From an uncultured Lachnospiraceae bacterium (lineage in GTDB: Bacteria; Bacillota; Clostridia; Lachnospirales; Lachnospiraceae), in contig CATOOV010000001.1 in assembly GCA_951801955.1 (NCBI GenBank), positions 98,975 to 162,974 of the forward strand: a stretch of 64,000 bases of DNA, in the 5' to 3' direction. Positions 63,990 to 64,000 of the stretch are shown here, piece after piece (within the stretch, counting starts at the first letter, position 1; every line of letters starts with the position of its first letter). The notes under the pieces are model-generated. The model was not told where the DNA came from and searched no databases. It saw nothing but the letters and a program-made list of their open reading frames with translations. A program made the position numbers and the translations under genes.

Positions 63990-64000
63990 TGAAAAAACTT

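Noticed and set aside
1..64000. tRNA, rRNA or CRISPR loci
   Set aside because: No cloverleaf-like segments with TTCRA and CCA-end patterns, no rRNA landmarks and no regularly spaced repeats with unique spacers were seen by eye.

Overview
The window reads as a chromosomal segment of a Gram-positive, low-to-moderate GC, endospore-forming member of the Clostridia, most likely a Lachnospiraceae species. The grounds are gene content and order: yqfC-yqfD-phoH-HD protein-ybeY, a NifU-like scaffold paired with a GGGtGRT protein, mreBCD-pbp2-minCDE-rodA-mgsA, and yggS-sepF-ylmH. Coding sequence is dense and almost all on the plus strand up to about 56 kb. The last 8 kb is mostly minus-strand, accessory in character and increasingly AT-rich. 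I saw no rRNA or tRNA gene and no CRISPR array.

Layout. 0-3.5 kb: the tail of a type IA topoisomerase, a left-handed beta-helix protein, and a two-gene ABC exporter behind a promoter buried in a 27-bp palindrome. 3.6-7.9 kb: a tiny membrane protein and a 1,305-residue secreted CAP/Fn3/Big_2 protein. 8-10 kb: the NifU-like/GGGtGRT pair. 10-15 kb: a transmembrane chemoreceptor, a tRNA-dihydrouridine synthase and pyrimidine-nucleoside phosphorylase. 15-23 kb: sporulation and RNA-maturation genes (yqfC, yqfD, phoH, a degenerate 7TM-HD protein, ybeY), a DUF3048 lipoprotein and a flippase. 23-28 kb: a remnant of a Fur-family regulator, a soluble CZB chemoreceptor and two FAD-dependent oxidoreductases. 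28-36.5 kb: mutS, a Uma2-type nuclease, mutL, miaA and a PLP lyase. 36.6-47 kb: radC and the cell-shape/division cluster mreB, mreC, mreD, pbp2, minC, minD, minE, rodA, then mgsA and a D,D-carboxypeptidase. 48-56 kb: a frameshifted HlyD-like adaptor, yggS, sepF, ylmH, aroB, lspA, rluD, a cytidylate-kinase-like gene and a HAD phosphatase.

56-64 kb, accessory end: an orphan tyrosine recombinase, dtd, a Sel1-repeat protein, an unknown two-gene unit, a 5'-truncated BspA-type leucine-rich-repeat gene ending against regularly spaced GTGTCA repeats like those of IS21-type ends, and a very AT-rich overlapping pair. That pair is a small membrane-anchored protein and a 482-residue protein with an HExxH motif. 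It is my best candidate for an undescribed system and looks like a two-component conflict or defence module, though this rests on inference.

Other points of interest: three copies of a roughly 112-nt structured intergenic repeat placed after gene ends, a c-di-AMP-phosphodiesterase-like HD protein that has lost its HD and HH ligands, a Fur/PerR-type pseudogene that keeps its promoter and palindrome, and a Uma2 gene with several hairpins lodged between mutS and mutL.
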